47,408 nt of DNA from Candidatus Omnitrophota bacterium. Lineage in GTDB: Bacteria; Ratteibacteria; UBA8468; B48-G9; JAFGKM01. Every line of letters starts with the position of its first letter. Position 1 is the stretch's first letter. The notes under the pieces were generated by a model that did no database searches, was not told the DNA's origin, and worked only from the letters and a program-made list of their open reading frames with translations. Made by a program: the position numbers and the translations under genes. Positions 8,629-16,718 of the stretch are shown here, piece after piece. The stretch spans positions 1 to 47,408 of the forward strand of contig JAFGKM010000026.1 in the NCBI GenBank assembly GCA_016928555.1, written 5' to 3'.

Positions 8629-8675
8629 CGGTCGGATTTATCCGACAACTGTAGCTGTGCGATTCATCGCACGAA
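8624..8675. repeat. Two tandem 26-bp TGTAGC-hairpin units
   Basis: Unit 1 (8624-8649) and unit 2 (8650-8675) each start TGTAGC. Each then carries a 7-bp stem with a 2-nt loop: GTCGGAT/ATCCGAC at 8631-8646 and GTGCGAT/ATCGCAC at 8657-8672. The stems differ in sequence but keep the same geometry, which is typical of REP-like dispersed repeats. The TAG of unit 1 is the pcm stop codon. The element at 16624-16702 has related ends. Confidence 0.75.
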
Positions 8676-8691
8676 TGTTAAAGGAGACCAA

Positions 8692-9180
8692 TTGCTTGAA
8701 CGCATAATTTCATCGCTCGGCGCAATGCCGAAGGAAGCCGTCACCCTCATACTCGCAATGCTTCCCATCTCCGAACTGCGCGGAGCTATGCCGTACGGAG
8801 TGCACAGCGGAATACCTTTTTTGAAGGTGCTTCTGATATCCGTAATCGGGAATCTGATTCCCGTCATTCCCCTCTATTTTTTGCTGAATAAAATCCTTCT
8901 TTTTTTAAGCAGGTTCAGAACAGGCAAAAGATTTTCGGACTGGCTTGTTGCTCATACCCTGAAAAAATCAAAAGTTATCCAGATGTATGAAATGCTCGGC
9001 CTTATTATTTTTGTCGGAATTCCCTTGCCCATGACGGGCGCATGGACGGGAACGATAGCTTCCGTACTTCTGAAATTGAAACCCAGGTATTATCTCACCG
9101 GCGTTATCTGCGGTGTGCTCCTCGCCGCCTCCATCGTTTCCCTCCTGATTTTCCTCTTCCGTATTGGGGTCAACTCTTGA
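8692..9180 (+). CDS. Putative small multidrug export family membrane protein
   Basis: A 162-residue membrane protein starting with TTG at 8692, supported by AAGGAG 5 nt upstream. It shows the family pattern MLPISELRGAMPYGV near the N-terminus and IFVGIPLPMTGAWTGT in the second half, with about four hydrophobic segments. This matches the Sm_multidrug_ex family, whose transport role is poorly established. The C-terminus IGVNS is encoded by the left inverted repeat of the adjacent 102-bp element, which also supplies the TGA stop. The native C-terminus has therefore probably been replaced by a few residues. Confidence 0.8.
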   Translation: MLERIISSLGAMPKEAVTLILAMLPISELRGAMPYGVHSGIPFLKVLLISVIGNLIPVIPLYFLLNKILLFLSRFRTGKRFSDWLVAHTLKKSKVIQMYEMLGLIIFVGIPLPMTGAWTGTIASVLLKLKPRYYLTGVICGVLLAASIVSLLIFLFRIGVNS

Positions 9181-9267
9181 CACTTGACACTTTTATAAAT
9201 AAGTTAATATAAAAACCCTGCTTAATAAAATTTCTGCTATATTTGTCAAGTGTCAAGAGTTGACCCC
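9166..9267. mobile_element. 102-bp MITE-like element, copy 1 (24-bp perfect terminal inverted repeats)
   Basis: The left arm 9166-9189 (GGGGTCAACTCTTGACACTT then GACA) and the right arm 9244-9267 are perfect inverted copies over 24 bp. They enclose a 54-bp AT-rich core with no reading frame. The same 24-bp arms bound a 207-bp element at 25434-25640, so this is a dispersed non-autonomous element. Each arm contains two overlapping TTGACA boxes pointing inwards. The arms overlap the 3' ends of both flanking convergent genes. A transposase acting in trans, perhaps of the REP-associated type, is inferred and is not in the window. Confidence 0.85.
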
Positions 9268-9762
9268 ATTAAGGAAGGCGAGGGAGACGGCTTCTTCGGC
9301 GGAATATGCGACGATCGGCTTTTTTTTGAATGTTTTAAGGACTTCTTTTTGGGAGAGCAGTTCGGATACGCCCCTGCTGGCGGCAATCACCACGGTTTTC
9401 TTGCCCAGCCCCATTGCCATTGCGACCTCGTTGAGCGTTCCCCATCTGCCGCATATGCTTATGACGCAGTCGGCGCAGTTGATGATAATGTTGTTTCTGA
9501 AAAATCCCAGGCCGGTGGCTATGGGGATGTCAATGTATGGGTTTGCGGATTCTTTCTTCCACGGCAGTAGTCCTACGGTGGTGCCGCCGCCCTTCTTGGC
9601 GCCTTTTGCGGATGCTTCCATAATGCCGCCGAGGCCGCCGCATACAAGGATGCCGCCTTTTTTCGCTATGAGATACCCTGTTTCTTCGGCAATCTGAAGG
9701 ATCTCTTTATTCAGGTTGCTGTCGCCGGCGTTGCTTCCGGAAACTGCTATTATTTTTTTCAT
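9253..9762 (-). CDS. LOG-like / TIGR00725-type Rossmann-fold protein
   Basis: A 169-residue cytosolic protein of the so-called lysine-decarboxylase-like (LOG) superfamily. It starts MKKIIAVSGSNAGD and carries the glycine-rich phosphate-binding segment VCGGLGGIMEASAKGAKKGGG. It then has the GRWGTLNEVAMAMGLGKK segment, equivalent to the PGGxGTxxE motif of LOG phosphoribohydrolases. Here PG is replaced by GR, so catalysis of the cytokinin-LOG type is uncertain. The final residues NGVNS and the stop come from the right arm of the 102-bp element, mirroring the convergent neighbour. Confidence 0.8.
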   Translation of the reverse strand: MKKIIAVSGSNAGDSNLNKEILQIAEETGYLIAKKGGILVCGGLGGIMEASAKGAKKGGGTTVGLLPWKKESANPYIDIPIATGLGFFRNNIIINCADCVISICGRWGTLNEVAMAMGLGKKTVVIAASRGVSELLSQKEVLKTFKKKPIVAYSAEEAVSLAFLNGVNS

Positions 9763-9785
9763 TCAAACCTTAAACTTTTTTATTT

Positions 9786-9825
9786 CACCCTCACCTTAAT
9801 CCTCTCCCCTCAAGGGAGAGGAGAA
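9786..9825. repeat. CCTCTCCC-type palindromic intergenic repeat
   Basis: A hairpin CCTCTCCC (9801-9808) / GGGAGAGG (9814-9821) is preceded by the CACCCTCACCTTAAT lead. The same family recurs at 11814-11850 and 17803-17855. It lies between two minus-strand genes. It is a common dispersed repeat type and lacks a T-tract suited to termination. Confidence 0.65.
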
Positions 9826-9839
9826 AAGTATGGACATTA

Positions 9840-11729
9840 TCAGGGGTGTATTTCAAATATCTTGGGTGAGATGTAATCGCCATGCTTTTTCTGCACTTCA
9901 AGAAGACGCTCTTCCTGTTTGTTGAGAACGTCAAAGATTTCGGCAGGCGCATCCACAACCTTGTTTTTCCAGAAATCTCTCACACGTTTAATCTTCAAGA
10001 GGTTTTCGGGAACCCGCATTGTAAACTGGGTTATGTAATCCTGCTCGGTATATTCCTTGTTCCTTATCTGCTTGAAGAGCCGCGCAATTTCTCCATACAC
10101 GGGAATCAATCCTGTCGGAGTTTCTCTGACTTTTGCGTCGCTGTGCACTCTCAGTTCCATCCACCGCACCCATACGTGTTTATCCTTGCGGTCATTCAGG
10201 AAATCCCCCGTTTTGAGGTCTTTAAGAAAATAGTTGATTCCGAACACTGAAGGCTGTTCCTCAAGTTTTCTCCCGAATTCAATGTAATTTTTCATGTAAT
10301 CCCCAAGGGGGATGGATATGAAGTCCTGTATGCTCATCACGTTTATCTCATATTTGCCCTGCTCGCCGACTGTTGCAAAGGTCGTTTCGGTTTCAAGAGC
10401 TGCTCCGTATGCAATAATTCCGTGCTCCCACGAAAAAGACTGCTGTACGGGGACGTAGGCTCTGTAATCGCGGCCTCCGTACATTATTCCTTCAAGCTTC
10501 ACCCCTGCAGGGTTGTCCAATTCGCCGTCGCAGTTTGCAAGCGCCTTAAGCGCAACGGTGTAGCGAGCATTTTTGTGCGCCGGAAGAATTGTTTCGCCGC
10601 CGGAGTCGGTTTTACCTTCGTGCCAGTCACCCGAATAGTTCTTGCCCTCTTTCGGAAGCGGTTCTTCCATGCCGAGCCACCACGGCCTCGCATTTTTTAT
10701 CAGAACGTTGGAGAAGATAACCTCTCCGGGTGTTGTAAGGGTTTTATGAATCAGCGGGTCGTCTTTTGAACCGACGTCCTGGATTATGCCGAAGATGCCT
10801 GATTCAACGTTGACCGCGCGGCATTTTCCTTCAACGTTTCTCACGTAGGCGAGGTCGTCGGAAAGGATGGTTTCACCCTGGAGCATGGCCGTTGACGTCT
10901 TGCCGCATGCGCTCGGGAACGCTCCCGCAAAGTAGGTTTTTCTCCCGCCGGCTCCCTCCATCCCTATTATCATGAAATGTTCGGCAAGCCACTTGTTTTT
11001 ACAGGATTCCCTTATCGCCAGGCGAAGGGCAAGCTTTTTAAAACCTATTGAGTTTCCGGCATATTGATTATTGACGCTGTAAACGATATTGGCCGTATAG
11101 TCTATGTAAATTCTTTTCTTGTCGTAATCGGCGCTCATCATGTTTGCATCCAGCCTGCCCGCAGAGTGGAGCGTTTTGAATATGAGCGAGTTTTCGGAAA
11201 TACTGCGGAAAGTCTCATACCCTTTTCTGTAAAGAAGGTCTACCGAATGGGCGACATACCATGAGTCGGTGCATTCCATGCAGGGGATTGTAAATACGGA
11301 ATTTGCAGGACCGAGGGTGAGAAACCTGACAATCATTGTCTTGCCTTTCATTGAATTCCTGAGAAAACCGAGTATCTCGCCCAGCCCCTCTTTTCTTTCA
11401 ATCTGGTTCAGGTTGGGGCTCAGGGAATCTCCCTTGGGGACGAGAAACTTTGTAACTTTTCTATCCCTGCCCTGGTCATTTATTCCGTCAAAGTGGTAAG
11501 TGTGTCCGGGGATGGCGAGAGCCGCGGACTCTTCGCCCGAGACGATTGCCATGTTTTTTATGCGGGCAACCTCGTCAGGAGTGTCGCTGCATATGAAAAC
11601 TTCCGCGGGATTGCAAATCCTCACCGCTTCGGCAATGAATTCAGGTACTCCGGCGTTTTCAATTTTTGAGAGTTTTTCCAAGTCTTCCCTGCTCAATCTG
11701 CCTTCGAGTTCTCCGATGCTCTGATTCAC
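9840..11729 (-). CDS. pckG: Phosphoenolpyruvate carboxykinase (GTP)
   Basis: A 629-residue enzyme that interconverts oxaloacetate and PEP with GTP/GDP (gluconeogenesis or anaplerosis). The kinase P-loop AFPSACGKTSTAM lies near residue 270, followed by the metal-binding DDLAYVRN. CMECTDSWYVAHSVDLLYRKG and YGGRDYRAYVPVQQSFSWEHG are hallmark GTP-PEPCK segments. The frame is open to 11804 with ATGs at 11804 and 11756. I choose GTG at 11729 because AAGGAGG sits 5 nt before it, while neither ATG has a good ribosome site. A TATAAT lies about 40 nt upstream without a clear -35. Length fits the GTP family (about 600). Confidence 0.95.
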   Translation of the reverse strand: MNQSIGELEGRLSREDLEKLSKIENAGVPEFIAEAVRICNPAEVFICSDTPDEVARIKNMAIVSGEESAALAIPGHTYHFDGINDQGRDRKVTKFLVPKGDSLSPNLNQIERKEGLGEILGFLRNSMKGKTMIVRFLTLGPANSVFTIPCMECTDSWYVAHSVDLLYRKGYETFRSISENSLIFKTLHSAGRLDANMMSADYDKKRIYIDYTANIVYSVNNQYAGNSIGFKKLALRLAIRESCKNKWLAEHFMIIGMEGAGGRKTYFAGAFPSACGKTSTAMLQGETILSDDLAYVRNVEGKCRAVNVESGIFGIIQDVGSKDDPLIHKTLTTPGEVIFSNVLIKNARPWWLGMEEPLPKEGKNYSGDWHEGKTDSGGETILPAHKNARYTVALKALANCDGELDNPAGVKLEGIMYGGRDYRAYVPVQQSFSWEHGIIAYGAALETETTFATVGEQGKYEINVMSIQDFISIPLGDYMKNYIEFGRKLEEQPSVFGINYFLKDLKTGDFLNDRKDKHVWVRWMELRVHSDAKVRETPTGLIPVYGEIARLFKQIRNKEYTEQDYITQFTMRVPENLLKIKRVRDFWKNKVVDAPAEIFDVLNKQEERLLEVQKKHGDYISPKIFEIHP

Positions 11730-11811
11730 TAAATCCTCCTTATTGCCGTTGTGCATGATTTGTCCATTATAATAACATATGTTAAAATAAACGGCAAAAT
11801 TCAACGTTTTT

Positions 11812-11852
11812 TTCCTTCGCCCCTTGGGGGAGAAGGGATGGGATGAGGGGGA
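11812..11852. repeat. CCTTCGCCCC palindromic intergenic repeat
   Basis: CCTTCGCCCCTTGGGGGAGAAGG (interrupted stem, 11814-11836) is followed by GATGGGATGAGGGGG. It is a relative of the repeats at 9786 and 17803. It separates divergent pckG and the aminotransferase gene. A short stem TTCCC/GGGAA follows just before the aminotransferase start. Confidence 0.6.
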
Positions 11853-11873
11853 AGTTCCCGTGGGAAAACCATT

Positions 11874-13019
11874 ATGATATCAGAAAAAATAAGACAGATT
11901 AAGCCGTCGGCGACTCTTGAGATAAACAGAAAAGCGAAGGAACTGAAGGCCGCAGGCGTTGACGTAATAAACCTTTCCGTCGGAGAGCCGGATTTTGACA
12001 CTCCCGACCCGGTGAAGGAATCTGCGGTACAGGCGATACGGGACGGCTTTACAAAATACACCGAAGCCAACGGAACTCCCGAGCTGAAAAAGGCGATAAG
12101 CGAAAAGCTTGAAAAGGAAAACGGGCTTGTCTATTCTCCCGAACAGGTTGTGGTATCAAACGGAGCCAAGCATTCGCTGTATAACGTGTTCCTTGCAATT
12201 ATTGAGCCGGGCGACGAGGTTATAATACCTGCTCCGTACTGGGTGAGTTATCCCGAGATGGTGCGGCTTGCCGGCGGCGTCCCTGTTTTTTGCAGGTGGG
12301 ATGAGAATTTCAAGATGGACCTTGGGCATTTGAAGAGCTTGATAAACAAAAAGACAAAAGCCATGGTGCTCAACAGCCCCTCAAATCCTACGGGGGTTGT
12401 TTATGATAAAAAGCAGATATGCGCTGTCGCCGAAATACTGCTGAAGAACAATATTCTGTGCATATCCGACGAAGTATACGAAAAGATTATATATGAAGGG
12501 ATGGAACATACAAGCATCGCATCTCACTCCCCTGAAATGAAAAAACTTACGGTGGTTGTCAATGCGGTTTCCAAAACTTTCGCAATGACCGGCTGGAGAA
12601 TCGGATACATAGCGGCGGAAAAAGAGATTGCCGCCGCCGTGGGCAAGGTTCAGGGGCAGACCACGTCCGCTCCCTGTTCCATATCCCAGAAGGCGGCTTA
12701 TTCCGCCATAAAGGGAGGGGAAAAGCTTTACTCGGGCATGATAGAAGAGTTCCGAAAAAGGAGAAATTACCTGGTAGAGAATCTTCCAGCCGAGTTGCAT
12801 TATCCTGTGCCGATGGGAGCTTTTTACCTGTTTTTCAACTATAGGGACATGGATTCCGTGGCGTTGTGCGAACGCCTGCTTGAGGAAAAATTCCTCGCCG
12901 CAGTTCCGGGCGCCGATTTCGGTGCTGATAAATTTACCAGAATTTCATACGCTACGTCCATGAAAAATCTTGAGATAACCGTGCAGAGACTGAAAGAATT
13001 TACATCGGAAAACAAATAA
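11874..13019 (+). CDS. Class I pyridoxal-phosphate aminotransferase (aspartate type)
   Basis: A 381-residue fold-type I aminotransferase. INLSVGEPDFDTPDPVKE is the substrate-gate region of the Ib/gamma aspartate aminotransferase group. SNPTGVVY (about 169-176) and SDEVYEKIIYEG bind the cofactor. VSKTFAMTGWRIGY holds the Schiff-base lysine (about 233), and FTRISYATS includes the carboxylate-binding Arg. It probably exchanges amino groups between aspartate and 2-oxoglutarate, supplying oxaloacetate, the substrate of the divergently encoded PEPCK. Prephenate or other keto acids are possible alternative substrates. The ribosome site is weak. Confidence 0.9.
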   Translation: MISEKIRQIKPSATLEINRKAKELKAAGVDVINLSVGEPDFDTPDPVKESAVQAIRDGFTKYTEANGTPELKKAISEKLEKENGLVYSPEQVVVSNGAKHSLYNVFLAIIEPGDEVIIPAPYWVSYPEMVRLAGGVPVFCRWDENFKMDLGHLKSLINKKTKAMVLNSPSNPTGVVYDKKQICAVAEILLKNNILCISDEVYEKIIYEGMEHTSIASHSPEMKKLTVVVNAVSKTFAMTGWRIGYIAAEKEIAAAVGKVQGQTTSAPCSISQKAAYSAIKGGEKLYSGMIEEFRKRRNYLVENLPAELHYPVPMGAFYLFFNYRDMDSVALCERLLEEKFLAAVPGADFGADKFTRISYATSMKNLEITVQRLKEFTSENK

Positions 13020-13020
13020 A

Positions 13021-13103
13021 TCCCCCATTTCCCCCTTTTAAAAAGGGGGAGGAATTTTCTTTTCCCTCCTTTAGCAAAGGAGGGGTCAGGGAGGATTTCA
13101 GGG
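13021..13103. repeat. Double G-rich/C-rich hairpin repeat
   Basis: Two perfect hairpins follow the aminotransferase stop. CCCCCTTTT/AAAAGGGGG (13031-13049) has a 1-nt centre, and CCCTCCTTT/AAAGGAGGG (13064-13084) has an AGC loop. They are flanked by TCCCCCATTT and GGATTTCAGGGG. This is a dispersed-repeat architecture. It could also hinder transcription into the next gene, but no T-tract follows. Confidence 0.65.
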
Positions 13104-13118
13104 GACTTGGGAGAAACA

Positions 13119-13955
13119 ATGGTTACTCTTAAAATACAAAGAAATACCTTGCTCCTCAGTTTAATTCTTCTAACTTCAGGCATCTGTTTCGGGCAGGTGC
13201 AGTATAACTTTCTGCCTGAAAAACCCCTTAACTACAATTTTAAGATAGAAGGGGATATATCATACAAGTATGAAGGTGTTTCCGCCCAGGAGTTCACCGT
13301 GCTTTCAACGGGCAGAATGAATCTGGAGCTCATTGAACAGACAGGGGCTGTTTTTTCGGTGAAAATGACGCCCTCAAGGACGCTGGTAAAACTCAACGGT
13401 ATGGCGATAGAGGATTTTTCCCGCAGTGAGACAGCCGTATCGCAGTTAATATCAACCGCCATAATGGAGATAAGGAACAACGGAGAGGTATTAAGCGTGG
13501 CGGAGATAAGCCCGGGTGTTTTGAATCTTGCCCAGGTGCTGATGATGATGCCGGAATTTCCCGATAATGTCCGCTCCGGCAAGCGCTGGACAAAAACCAT
13601 GCCGGCGTTCAGCCTGCCCGGCGTTCCAATGTGCTCACTGAAATTCACCTATCTTTACAACGAAGGAAAAGAAGGCGTTTCAAGGATATCCCTTCTGTCA
13701 AACCAGCCGATAAAGGAACGCCGCAGGGACGGAGAGGTTATTGCGTCTTTTACCGGCAAAAATTCTTCCAGGGGGGAGTTTCTCTTTGATGAAAAGCAGG
13801 GAGAACTGAAGAGTTTTGAGGGCGTGATTGACCTGACTTTGCAGATAAGGTTTGAGATGCCTCCGGGGCCCGACCAGAAACCTTCCACCACGCAGAGTCT
13901 GCCGCTGAATATCAACATAAAACTCAACGTAACCCTCTCTCAAACAGCCGGGTAA
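13119..13955 (+). CDS. Exported hypothetical protein
   Basis: A 278-residue protein with an N-terminal signal peptide (TLLLSLILLTSGICFG, cleavage likely near Gly-Gln). A TTG at 13107 could extend it, but the ATG at 13119 has GGGAG just upstream. The mature part is strand-rich, with repeated patterns such as YNFKIEGDISYKYEG and SLKFTYLYNEGKEG. It has a Pro-rich segment near the end (PPGPDQKPSTTQ). The predicted fold is an extracytoplasmic beta protein, perhaps of the DUF6263 or similar lipid-binding type, but I do not recognise a motif. It stands alone after an aminotransferase gene and a repeat. Confidence 0.7.
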   Translation: MVTLKIQRNTLLLSLILLTSGICFGQVQYNFLPEKPLNYNFKIEGDISYKYEGVSAQEFTVLSTGRMNLELIEQTGAVFSVKMTPSRTLVKLNGMAIEDFSRSETAVSQLISTAIMEIRNNGEVLSVAEISPGVLNLAQVLMMMPEFPDNVRSGKRWTKTMPAFSLPGVPMCSLKFTYLYNEGKEGVSRISLLSNQPIKERRRDGEVIASFTGKNSSRGEFLFDEKQGELKSFEGVIDLTLQIRFEMPPGPDQKPSTTQSLPLNINIKLNVTLSQTAG

Positions 13956-14060
13956 AAACCTCTTTTATGTTTGCCGTTCGTCAATCCTTGCCTGTTTTTT
14001 ATCTGCGGAGTCTGCCCATATCTCAAAAAATTTAACTTCACGCATATAGTAAAGTACCTG

Positions 14061-14142
14061 ATATACAATAGTTATACGGGAACTTTGTTCCCGGTATATA
14101 CAATTGTATCTCTACCGTATCTCCACTGTATATCAATCGTAT
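14061..14142. repeat. Three spaced ATATACAAT-type repeats and a hairpin
   Basis: Within the gap between convergent genes (13956-14157), near-identical motifs ATATACAAT (14061), ATATACAAT (14096) and ATATCAAT (14130) lie 35 and 34 bp apart. Each is followed by a TTAT/GTAT-like tail. A hairpin CGGGAAC/GTTCCCG (14077-14093, 3-nt loop) sits between the first two. No gene is visible in this gap. Confidence 0.5.
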
Positions 14143-14157
14143 AATAGATGTAGAGAT

Positions 14158-15282
14158 TCAGCGGACGGATATGTGTTTCTCCTCAAAGTCGTCGTTCGAT
14201 TCCTCAAAACACACTTTTTTTGAGATGTTCAGCAGAACTCCGAGGGCGAGCACGTTTATGAGGAACGAAGAGCCGCCGACGCTGAAAAAGGGGAGGGTGG
14301 TCCCTTTTGAAGGCACGATATTCAGGACAACGCAGGCGTGCAGGAGGAACTGGAATCCGAAGAGCCCTCCTATACCTGCGGTAAGCAGTTTCCTGTAGTT
14401 GTCGGAGGCCATGTTTGAAACGGTAAAGCATGAAAAAACTATCAGTGCAAACAGGATGAGTACAAAGCTTGTCCCTATGAAACCCATCTCTTCGCCCACT
14501 ACCGCGTATATGTAGTCTTTATGCGCCTCGGGTAAAAATTTCAGTTTTCTTTCTCCTGCGCCGGGCCCTTTGCCCGTTAATCCTCCCGAACCGAGAGTGA
14601 TGAGGGATTGCAGGGGCTGGTATTTCGCTCCCTGCGTATCGGCAGAATGGTCAAAATGGGCTTTTATCCTCTGGATTCTGTATGGGAACATAAGGACCAT
14701 CGCTCCGAAAAGAAGTATGCCGGATAAGAGGATTATGATTATGTGCTTAATCCTGACTCCAGCCAGAAATATCAGAAGAATGAAGGTGAAAAAAATAATG
14801 GCGAAAGTGCCAATATCCTTCTGTATCTGGAGGATGCCTGTTATCAGCATTAGCGCAATCAGCGGAACGATGAGTGTTTTAAACTTCAGAATTTCGGGTC
14901 TCTTTCTTGAGAAATAATCGGCAAGATATATGATGAACGTGAATTTTACAAGTTCTGCGGGTTGAAAACTTAGCGGTCCAAGGCGTATCCACCTCAATTC
15001 TCCGAAAAATCTGGGAAGCGGCAGTATAACAAGAGAGAAAAGGAATATCAACAGGCTGTTTTTTTCAATGGATTTTATGTTTATTTTATTCAGAAGATAA
15101 ACCCCAGCGGCGCCGAGGACAAGCCATATAAGGTGCTTTTCAAAATAGTATGCGGGGTTGCCCGTGCGGGAAATTCCGTATACGGAGCTTGAGCTTAGGA
15201 CAAAGACGCTACCCAGGGCAATCAGCGCGGCCGCCGAAAGCCAGATTCTAACGTAAAGAGTCGACCTCTTTTTTAAAAACAT
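14158..15282 (-). CDS. ftsW: SEDS-family peptidoglycan glycosyltransferase FtsW
   Basis: A 374-residue polytopic membrane protein of the SEDS family. It polymerises lipid II at the division septum with its partner FtsI. Diagnostic segments are RWIRLGPLSFQPAELVKF, QKDIGTFAIIFF, and KGPGAGERKLKFLPEAHKDYIYAVVGEEMGFIG (split here by the usual loop). The frame is open to 15345. The ATG at 15282 is chosen because AAGGAG lies 7 nt upstream and it opens the first basic-then-hydrophobic segment. It overlaps the end of murD by 35 nt. It is the last gene of the division cluster here. Confidence 0.93.
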   Translation of the reverse strand: MFLKKRSTLYVRIWLSAAALIALGSVFVLSSSSVYGISRTGNPAYYFEKHLIWLVLGAAGVYLLNKINIKSIEKNSLLIFLFSLVILPLPRFFGELRWIRLGPLSFQPAELVKFTFIIYLADYFSRKRPEILKFKTLIVPLIALMLITGILQIQKDIGTFAIIFFTFILLIFLAGVRIKHIIIILLSGILLFGAMVLMFPYRIQRIKAHFDHSADTQGAKYQPLQSLITLGSGGLTGKGPGAGERKLKFLPEAHKDYIYAVVGEEMGFIGTSFVLILFALIVFSCFTVSNMASDNYRKLLTAGIGGLFGFQFLLHACVVLNIVPSKGTTLPFFSVGGSSFLINVLALGVLLNISKKVCFEESNDDFEEKHISVR

Positions 15283-16618
15283 CTCCCCGCTCCTTGTAAT
15301 TTTTGAACATATCAAATGAAGCGCACCCCGGAGAAAAGAGCACAATATCTCCGGCCGAGGCGTTTTGAAAAGAAATGCTTACGGTTTCTTTCATACTGCC
15401 GGCGAGTTTTAACGGTATTCCGCAGTTTTTGAATTCTTCATGCAGGAATTCTTTCGCTTCTCCGAGCAAGACCAGCAGTTTTACTTTATTTTTGAAATAA
15501 GGGATGACGCTTACAAATGAAATGTCCTTGTTTTTTCCGCCCATGATAAGAACGGCGTTGTTCTTTTCTTCAATGCTTTCAAGCGCATTTATAACGGAAT
15601 GCGGGTTTGTGGACTTTGAATCATTTATGAAAAATACGCCGTTTATTTCTGCAGCCTTTTCCATGCGGTGGGGCAGGGGGGTGAAGCCGTATACCGCTTT
15701 TCTTATCGTGTCATCTTCTACCCCGCAAAGAAGTCCGATTAAAACAGATGCCATTATATTCTCGGAATTGCCTTTGCCCCATAACCTTGTTTTATCAATC
15801 TCAATGATTTCCCTGCTTCCGTTCAATTTTGAAAAAACTGTCTTTCCCTCAAGATAAATGCCTTTCCCCGATATTTCCCCGCGGCTGAAAAACAACGTTT
15901 TGGATTTCAGGGTTTTTGCAATATTCATGCAATAGAAATCGTCGTAGTTCAGTATGGCGAAGTCGTCCCCTGCCTGGTTGGCAAAAATTTTTTTCTTCGC
16001 GTCTGTGTAATTCCGCATGGAGAAATGCCTGTCAAAATGGTCCTCTGCGATATTTAAAAGGCATGCTATGAACGGTTTGAACTTTTTTGTCTTTTCAAGC
16101 TGGAAACTGCTGATTTCAAGAACCACATGCGTATCCGGCGCCAGTTTGTCAAACTCGCCTATGAATGTGTTCCCTATGTTGCCGCATACTGCCGCAGGGA
16201 TGCCTGCTTCCTTCAGTATTGCTCCCGTCAGCGAAGTCGTTGTGGTTTTGCCGTTGGTGCCGGTTATCGCGATGATTTTTTCCGTTGGAGAGAATGCAAA
16301 TGCAAGTTCAATCTCGCTGATAACAGGGATTTTTTTATTTTCCGCATTCCTTATGGGAAGGCTGTTGTCCGGTACGCCCGGGCTGGGCACAAGCATTGCC
16401 GCCCCTTCCATGAATTTTTCGGTATGCCCGCCTGTCTCCGTTTTTATCCCTTTTGCCTCCAGCCCGGTAGCGGTCTTCTTTACTTCTTCGCTTGCCGAGC
16501 TTTCCGTAACGAAAACATCCGCTCCTCTTTTTGCGAGGAAAACCGCGGTATCCAAGCCGGTTTTGCCCATGCCGGCCACCACAATCTTTTTGTTCTTTAT
16601 TTCCATTATTTCAATCAT
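15248..16618 (-). CDS. murD: UDP-N-acetylmuramoylalanine--D-glutamate ligase
   Basis: A 456-residue Mur ligase that adds D-Glu to UDP-MurNAc-L-Ala. The N-terminal Rossmann domain (KKIVVAGMGKTGLDTAVFL) is MurD-specific, followed by the ATP-binding ITGTNGKTTTTSL (about 114-126). EDHFDRH and INDSKSTNPHSVINALES are the next conserved blocks, and FSPGCASFDMFKNYKERGD is the C-terminal domain signature. There are two possible starts, 16618 and 16606, both without a good ribosome site. Either fits the family. The repeat element at 16624-16702 lies directly upstream, separating it from mraY. Confidence 0.95.
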   Translation of the reverse strand: MIEIMEIKNKKIVVAGMGKTGLDTAVFLAKRGADVFVTESSASEEVKKTATGLEAKGIKTETGGHTEKFMEGAAMLVPSPGVPDNSLPIRNAENKKIPVISEIELAFAFSPTEKIIAITGTNGKTTTTSLTGAILKEAGIPAAVCGNIGNTFIGEFDKLAPDTHVVLEISSFQLEKTKKFKPFIACLLNIAEDHFDRHFSMRNYTDAKKKIFANQAGDDFAILNYDDFYCMNIAKTLKSKTLFFSRGEISGKGIYLEGKTVFSKLNGSREIIEIDKTRLWGKGNSENIMASVLIGLLCGVEDDTIRKAVYGFTPLPHRMEKAAEINGVFFINDSKSTNPHSVINALESIEEKNNAVLIMGGKNKDISFVSVIPYFKNKVKLLVLLGEAKEFLHEEFKNCGIPLKLAGSMKETVSISFQNASAGDIVLFSPGCASFDMFKNYKERGDVFKKEVDSLR

Positions 16619-16623
16619 GTTCA

Positions 16624-16702
16624 GGTAGCCGCAGGTCTTCAGCCTGCGAATCTTTCAAATTGTGCGTTTTCCACATGCGCAACCTAAAGAGTTGCGACTA
16701 CC
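16624..16702. repeat. GGTAG-ended double-hairpin repeat
   Basis: The element begins GGTAGC and ends CTACC in inverted orientation. It contains two hairpins, CGCAGG/CCTGCG (16630-16648) and CGCAAC/GTTGCG (16678-16696). The GTAGC-plus-stem layout matches the tandem units at 8624-8675, except that here the two units face each other. It interrupts the mraY-murD junction inside the operon. Confidence 0.7.
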
Positions 16703-16718
16703 AGTTTACTGCTTACAG

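Noticed and set aside
14077-14093. The CGGGAAC/GTTCCCG hairpin as an intrinsic terminator
   Set aside because: No T-tract follows on either strand.
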